The notes under the pieces: generated by a model | Seen by the model: only the letters and a program-made list of their open reading frames with translations | Databases searched by the model: none | Told to the model about the DNA's origin: nothing | Assembly (NCBI GenBank): GCA_037974665.1 | Contig: CM075765.1 | Span: 7,073,501-7,137,500, forward strand | Length of the DNA stretch: 64,000 bases | Source: Ehretia macrophylla | Taxonomy: Eukaryota > Streptophyta > Magnoliopsida > Boraginales > Ehretiaceae | Direction: 5' to 3' | Made by a program: the position numbers and the translations under genes | Shown here: piece by piece, positions 59,266 to 64,000 of the stretch | Layout of the letters: each line of letters starts with the position of its first letter | How positions within the stretch are numbered: the first letter of the stretch is position 1

Positions 59266-60800
59266 CATGAGCCTGAAATGCCCCCCTCCAATTAGCCAAT
59301 TTATTGCAGCAATATGAGTCTATCTTTTCCAAACCTAGAGGTCTACCTCTCAGCAGACCTCAAGATCATCGCATTCTCATACAACCTGGGGTTCTGCCTA
59401 TAAATGTCAGACCCTATAGATATCCCCATTTTTAGAAAGCTGAGATCGAGAAGTTGGTTAATGAGATGCTCGCCGAGGGCCTTATCCGACCAAGCACGAG
59501 TCCGTACTCCTCGCCTGTGTTATTGGTCAAGAAAAAAAATAGAACGTGGTAGTTTTGTATAGATTATCGTGCCCTTAACGCAGTCACAATCAAGGACAGA
59601 TTTCCTATTCCTACAGCTGATGAAATTTTTGATGAATTACAAGGGGCTCAGTGGTTCTCAAAATTGGACTTACTTGCGGGATACCATCAAATACGAGTCT
59701 GTGAGGAAGACATTCCAAAGACTGCATTCCGCACATATGAAGGGCATTACGAGTATCTCGTCATGCCTTTCGGGCTCACTAACGCCCCTGCCACTTTTCA
59801 GTCCACGATGAACTCAATTTTTAAGCCTTTCATTCGCCGATTTGTGCTTGTATTTTTTGATGATATATTGGTTTATAGTCAATCTTGGACTGATCATTTG
59901 GACCATTTGGAATTGGTTTTCTCTACCTTACAGGACCAGGGTTTGATTGCTAAGAAAGCTAAGTGTTTATTTGGCCAGAAAATAATCCATTAGTTAGGAC
60001 ATGTTGTATCAGGACAAGGACTGGCCATGGATGCTGACAAAGTTCAATGTATTCTAGATTGGCCACGACCCACAACAATCAAAGGACTCTGTGGATTTCT
60101 GGGTCTATCGGGGTATTATTGCTGATTCGTGAGGCACTATGCTCACCTTGCTGGTCCCTTAACGAACCTCCTCAAAAAAATGCTTTCGCTTGGTCCGATG
60201 CAGCTCAAGCATCTTTTGACACTCTTAAACAAGCTCTGGTCACGGCCCCAGTTCTGGCCCTTCCAGATTTCTCAATTCTATTTGTCATTGAGACTGATGC
60301 TTCAGGTATTGGAATTGGGGTAGTACTACAACAACAAGGCAAGCCAATTGTTTTTTACAGCCAGACGCTATCAGACCGTATGCAAGGCTCTCCTACTTAT
60401 AATAGGGAGATGCATGCTATTGTTATGGTAGTCCAAAAATAGCGCCAATACATACTGGGGAGAAAGTTCTATATCAAAACGGACCAACGGAGCCTCAAAA
60501 ATCTTACTAGCCAAGTTATTCAAACGCCAGAGCAACAAAAATGGCTTTCAAAATTACTTGGGTACGAATTTGAAATTCTTTATCACCCTGGTAAGGAGAA
60601 TACAGTTGCAGATGCCCTTTCAAGAGTTTCAACTGATTGTTTCATGGCATTTTCTCATCCATGTTTTCATATACTCAACGATATTAAAGCTGAAAATCAA
60701 CATCATCATGAATTGCTACATTGGCACAATGTTATTCAGCAGAATCCGCAGCATGCCACACCTTATGCTCTTCGCGATGGCATTCTGGTTACTTCATGAG
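59266..60800 (+). pseudogene. Reina reverse transcriptase and RNase H, broken
   Basis: A one-base length change in the C run near 59281 moves the frame. RT then reads [70 protein letters not shown] and the catalytic box [10 protein letters not shown] (near 59850, both Asp present). RNase H follows a one-base change in the A run at 60173-60180: ETDASGIGIGVVLQQ, YNREMHAI, IKTDQRSLKNL, all three acidic positions present. Stops: TAG 59433, TAG 59550, TAG 59991, TGA 60123, TAG 60440. After PGKENTVADALSRVS the linker ends near 60798 in a small deletion that also changes frame. cDNA-synthesis function is lost. Confidence 0.9.
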
Positions 60801-62046
60801 TTTCATTCTACACTCATTGGTGGCCATGTAGGTTCACTGCGTACTTTTCAAAGGTTGGCTTCAAGTTTTTATTGGCCGAAGATGAGAAAAGATGTGCGCG
60901 ATTTTGTCAGTAAATGTCGCATCTACCAAGAGATGAAAACTTCTCAACAAACACCGGCAGGGCTGCTTCAACAATTGCCCATTCCCACACAGGTCTGGGA
61001 AGATATATCCATGGATTTTATAACTGGCCTGCCTCTTTCAAATATAAAAACAATTATCTTTGTGGTGGTTGATCGACTCACAAAATATGCTCATTTTATT
61101 GGCTTGGCTCAGCCCCTCACCGATACCAAACTAGCTTCAGTTTTCACCGATGAAATCATTCGACTTCATGGCATACCTCGCACTATTGTGAGCGATCGTG
61201 ATCCGATCTTCATCAGTACATTATGGCAAGAGATTTTTAGACTTCAAGGTACCTCTCTTGCCATGTCTAGTGCTTATCATCCCCAAAGTGATGGCCAAAC
61301 GGAGATCGTGAACAAAGGTTTAGAATTATATTTACGTTGCTTTATGGCTGACAATCCGATTAAGTGGGCAAAATTTTTATCTTGGGCCGAATTCTGGTAC
61401 AATACAGCGTTTCACACCTCGGCACAAATGACTCCTTTTCAGGCCTTATATGGAAGAACACCCCCCACACTTTACAGATATATGCCGGGGGAAACAAATA
61501 ATGAAGCTGCAGAAACTGAATTGAGTCAACGAGATGCTATTCTTCATTCTCTTAAGCAAAATTTACTGGCTGCTCAGACTTGCATTAAGCTTTATGCTGA
61601 CAAGAAACGTCGTGAAGAGCAATTTGTTGAAGGTGAACTTGTGTGGATTAAACTCCAGCCTTATCGCCAACTTTCTCTCAAAAAAATTGGCAATGCAAAG
61701 TTATCTCGTCGCTTTTATGGTCCATTCAAAATTATTAAATCGGTGGGCACTGTGGCTTATAAACTTGAGTTGCCTGCGACATCAAAAATACATCCAGTGT
61801 TTCATGTGTCTTTACTGAAACGTTTTAAAGGCGACAATCCATCTGTTATCAATCATCTTCCAGAATTGGCACATAATTCATCTCCTCTTCTCCAACCAGT
61901 GGATTTTGTTTCACAGCGTTCCATTATCAGACAAGGGCAACATGTAGAGCAAGTTCTGGTCCAGTGGGAATGACTATCGGTTGAAGAAGCCACCTGGGAA
62001 GACTTATCTTATTTTTCGAACCTTGAGGACAAGGTTCCCATTAATG
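60801..62046 (+). pseudogene. Reina integrase and chromodomain, mostly open
   Basis: Longest open stretch of the element (to TGA 61971). The zinc-binding region has HEFHSTLIGGHVGSLRTF and SKCRIYQEMK, where the second Cys of the CxxC pair is Tyr. The catalytic triad is intact: DFITGLP, SDRDPIF, and SAYHPQSDGQTEIVNKGLE. The C-terminal region has GELVWIKLQPYR and SRRFYGPFKIIKSVG. PVFHVSLLKRFKG leads into a chromodomain (EQVLVQWE, stop, LSVEEATWEDLSYF), the module that targets chromoviruses to modified chromatin. The stop at 61971 falls inside the chromodomain. Confidence 0.9.
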
Positions 62047-62056
62047 GGGGAGGCAT
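62043..62056 (+). promoter_or_regulatory. Polypurine tract of the Reina element
   Basis: AATGGGGGAGGCAT directly before TGTCATGAACC. It also encodes the last residues of the polyprotein region (NGGG). Confidence 0.88.
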
Positions 62057-62423
62057 TGTCATGAACCAAAATACTTCAGGTGTTAACCATATGGGAGATG
62101 ACGTGGTAGGAAATGAGCAGCAACCATAAGATATGATTTAGTTACGCAAGAGCTCACGCACAAAAAAATGCCCATCCACCTGGAGGAATTTGTTACCAAA
62201 TGACGCAGTGCATGAAGAGGGAGCCTATATATGGAACAATGAATGCAACAACATAGTAGACAAAAAGTTGTAAACAGTTTCTATATGTATCTTCTTCTTC
62301 TGGAGCTTCCAATTGCTCTAAAAATTGGATATATCCTTGTAATTTCAGTTCTGCCAAATTCAATACAATCAAAAGCTTCTGTGGCTCTGTTAATTTCTAT
62401 TCTTAAATAGTTGATCTATCGCA
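62057..62423 (+). mobile_element. Reina 3' LTR (367 bp)
   Basis: Matches 57181-57550 with about 15 substitutions counted by eye. Followed by GAATC and then the resumed kinase sequence. Confidence 0.92.
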
Positions 62424-62781
62424 GAATCTATCCTTGAAGAATGGGTTTATGAGTGTTTTAAGACTGGAGAGCTAGGAAAACTGGTCCATGATGAGAAGGT
62501 TAGCAAGAAAAAGTTAGAAAGATTAGTAAAAGTGGGCATTTGGTACATCCAGGATGAGCCATCACTCTGCCCTTCTATGAAGAAAGTTCTACTGATGCTG
62601 GAAGGAACTGTGGATATCCCAATACCTCTTAGCCCTACATCCTTCTTAAGTACTGTATGATACAATTATTAACCTTTTGTTTTCTCATATCTTCCCTCCT
62701 CTTTTGTTTTATTTTGTCCCTACAATACGTATTTATTGCTTTGCAACTCACAATTGTAATTTCTAGTGCCTGTCCCATGGA

Positions 62782-63117
62782 TAAATTATTTTTATAGTGC
62801 CTCAACTATAAAATAAAGGACAAATTGGTCCCAAGTCTTTTAAAATGGACCTTTTGGCCTTTCAACTTATGATTTAGTGATTTTGTTAGTCCTCAACCCA
62901 AATTCCATCCAAAATTGATGATTTTGACCTAAATTTCATTAAAATTTGACATGCACTTGCTAGTTTCGTGTCAAAAATGTTAAATTCTGAATGGAATTTG
63001 ATGTGGATATCAATGCCTTCACGCTATTATAAGTCTAGAGATCAAAAGGTTCATTTTAAAAGATTAAGGAGTAATTTACCCTTGATATTGTAACTGAGAG
63101 GTCAAACAAGTAATTTA
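62782..63117. mobile_element. MITE-like fold-back element
   Basis: Imperfect terminal inverted repeats: left TAAATTATTT...CTTTTAAAATGGACCTTTTG (62782-62860), right CAAAAGGTTCATTTTAAAAG...GTAATTTA (63036-63117). The middle (GAATTTGATGTGG and similar) is non-coding. Superfamily not assigned and no clear target duplication. It sits in the 3' flank of the kinase remnant. Confidence 0.5.
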
Positions 63118-63475
63118 CTGTGGTCTCTTTTATAATACACTTTTCACTTCTAACTAGACAAACAATAAATTTGACTCCCTAATTGAACAACATTGGGTGT
63201 AGCATCCAATATTAGTCCATTCTTGCCACCTTTTGTTCCCCAATGAGGCCACAAATTCTAGATGCAGTTTAGAGTAGGCCAAGTCCTTTTCAGCATAACG
63301 AAATTAAGACTATAAGTTTAGTAGTAATTAAACAGATAATGATTTCCCTGTTTGCAAACTTTATAGTAAATTTGTAATTGAAGTTCAAATTTAATTTTAT
63401 TAGTAATATATAGATGGCCAAAGTTTTATCTTCATACTAGACAAAACAATAGTTCAATATATTACAGTGTACTTA
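63118..63475. other. unassigned spacer in 3' flank of the kinase remnant
   Basis: AT-rich; no gene, RNA or repeat end recognised. Confidence 0.4.
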
Positions 63476-63889
63476 TGTCACGTCTCGAGCCCATAAGCAC
63501 GCAGGCGAGACAAGTATTGTAAACATAAGAAAATAACTACTTTGACCTCTTTTCTATTGGCCCAAAATAGTTAACCTAAGTTATTACTTATACCCACAAT
63601 ACTCACATATAAATCATTCATAAACACTATATCCCACCAATGTGGGATATTATACACACCCCCGCATGACACTTAGTCCCTACACTGGCTAGTGACTAGC
63701 TCTACTACCATTCTTTTACGCCCTGAGCCCACAAGTCTGAGCCCACAGGTACGCAGGCGAGAAAAGTATTGTAGGCCTAAGAAAATAACTACTGGCCAAA
63801 AATAGTTAACCCAATTTATTATTTATACTCATAACACACATTTATAAATCACTCATAGATACTATCTCTCATCGATGTAGGATATTACA
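63476..63889 (-). mobile_element. TRIM, second family, TSD ACTTA/ACTTC
   Basis: Terminal repeats of about 175-180 bp: 63476-63656 (TGTCACGTCTCGAGCCC...GGGATATTATACA) and about 63716-63889 (ACGCCCTGAGCCC...GGATATTACA). PBS complement GCTCTACTACCA at 63699-63710 (10 of 12) and a C run opposite a polypurine tract after the first repeat (63658-63664) place it on the minus strand. Flanks ACTTA (63471-63475) and ACTTC (63890-63894) differ at one base. The second repeat has a 14-bp internal duplication (CTGAGCCCACA). Non-coding. Confidence 0.8.
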
Positions 63890-64000
63890 ACTTCAAAGGT
63901 GTTCTAAAAGCGCATGGATACTACATAAGAAAAAAAGGATGAGCTACACGGGAACCCATCTGTGCTTTTTTAAAACTTCATAATACCCTCCTGTTGTCCA

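Larger units (their letters stand above)
57181..62423 (+). mobile_element. Reina-type (chromovirus) Ty3 retrotransposon, full length, TSD GAATC
   Basis: LTRs 57181-57550 and 62057-62423 start TGTCATGAACC and end GATCTATCGCA. GAATC flanks the element at 57176-57180 and 62424-62428. Total 5243 bp with short LTRs; gag-pro-RT-RNase H-integrase-chromodomain order; all typical of the Reina clade. By hand alignment the LTRs differ at about 15 of 365 aligned positions, plus an A-run length change, so the insertion is moderately recent. Coding is broken by several stops, two frameshifts and a small deletion. Confidence 0.93.
56969..62660 (+). pseudogene. G-type lectin receptor-like Ser/Thr kinase remnant, internally deleted and split by a retrotransposon
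   Basis: This is non-TE plant sequence. The full-length family is a plasma-membrane receptor: signal peptide, bulb-type lectin, PAN/EGF-like region, transmembrane helix, kinase, about 800 residues. Here ATG 56969 starts MSPFLKFFLLFSFHAAEA (signal peptide), then a TAA at 57023, then YSNISHGSSLT and SWLSLSGLYAFGF, the start of the lectin domain. Without a frame change this passes into LIEIICRRRSVDW, kinase subdomain IX. The Reina element lies between 57180 and 62424. Removing it restores frame: ILEEWVYECFKTGELG, then VGIWYIQDEPSLCPSMKKV (subdomain XI, its usual Arg replaced by Cys) and a TGA at 62658. About 147 codons remain; ATP-binding, catalytic and activation loops are absent. Confidence 0.88.

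Noticed and set aside
57538..62423. Element at 57181-62423 as an endogenous pararetrovirus
   Set aside because: It has true LTRs with TSD, an integrase with a D,D,E triad and a chromodomain, and no movement or coat protein; it is a Ty3 retrotransposon.
1..64000. A new multi-gene biological system
   Set aside because: No cluster of intact genes exists in the window. The only recognised non-TE gene sequence is the broken receptor kinase, and the remainder is explained by transposable elements and unassigned spacers.

Overview
The window is plant nuclear DNA from a repeat-dense, AT-rich stretch of an angiosperm genome. The evidence is a set of plant retrotransposon lineages (Ty3 Athila/Tat, Reina-type chromovirus and Tekay/Del-like LTRs, SIRE-type Copia, RTE-type LINE, TRIMs) and one broken plant-specific receptor-kinase gene. 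The species cannot be named from the sequence. I found no rRNA, tRNA, CRISPR or prokaryotic operon, and no intact protein-coding gene.

Layout. 1-1300: 3' part of a Tekay/Del-like LTR. 1660-4329: solo LTR (family L) with an exact TTTTC target-site duplication (TSD). 5641-7917: dead RTE-type LINE, minus strand. 7918-9648 plus 23150-23735: one inverted family-L LTR, split in two. Inside it, 9649-23149 is a tandem LTR-internal-LTR-internal-LTR array of a non-coding (LARD-like) member of the same family. The array is flanked by TCTAG/TCTAA, and its last LTR carries a complete TRIM (21561-22080, TSD GACTC). 23736-26670: deleted minus-strand Ty3-like element whose LTR forms a 1.5-kb fold-back with an opposing LTR copy. 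26671-30018: minus-strand Copia-like LTR and leader. 30019-40015: decayed Athila/Tat element with a 368-bp tandem duplication in integrase. 40016-40997: another Tekay-like LTR fragment. 42537-55717: decayed SIRE-type Copia holding a 3.2-kb solo LTR (47188-51821, TSD GAAAG), which itself holds a 1.43-kb Athila/Tat solo LTR (50217-51645, TSD ATAAC). 56969-62660: remnant of a G-type lectin receptor-like kinase gene, split by a Reina-type Ty3 element (57181-62423, TSD GAATC). 62782-63117: MITE-like fold-back. 63476-63889: second TRIM.

How the parts relate. Nearly everything is explained by successive insertion, LTR-LTR recombination (solo LTRs and the tandem array) and mutational decay. The coding parts are non-functional: stops, frameshifts and some replaced catalytic residues. 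In the Reina element nearly all stops fit C-to-T (or G-to-A) change, as expected after cytosine methylation. The non-TE gene remnant is the most unusual locus. Its signal-peptide/lectin start is fused in frame to the end of its kinase domain at a shared Tyr-Ala-Phe-Gly-Phe-like stretch, and a retrotransposon then landed in the fused remnant.

I did not find an undescribed biological system. The observations most worth following are the LARD tandem array nested in its own inverted LTR, the lectin-kinase chimera, the three-layer nest in the SIRE element, and a GCTCA...CAGG core shared by several LTR families.
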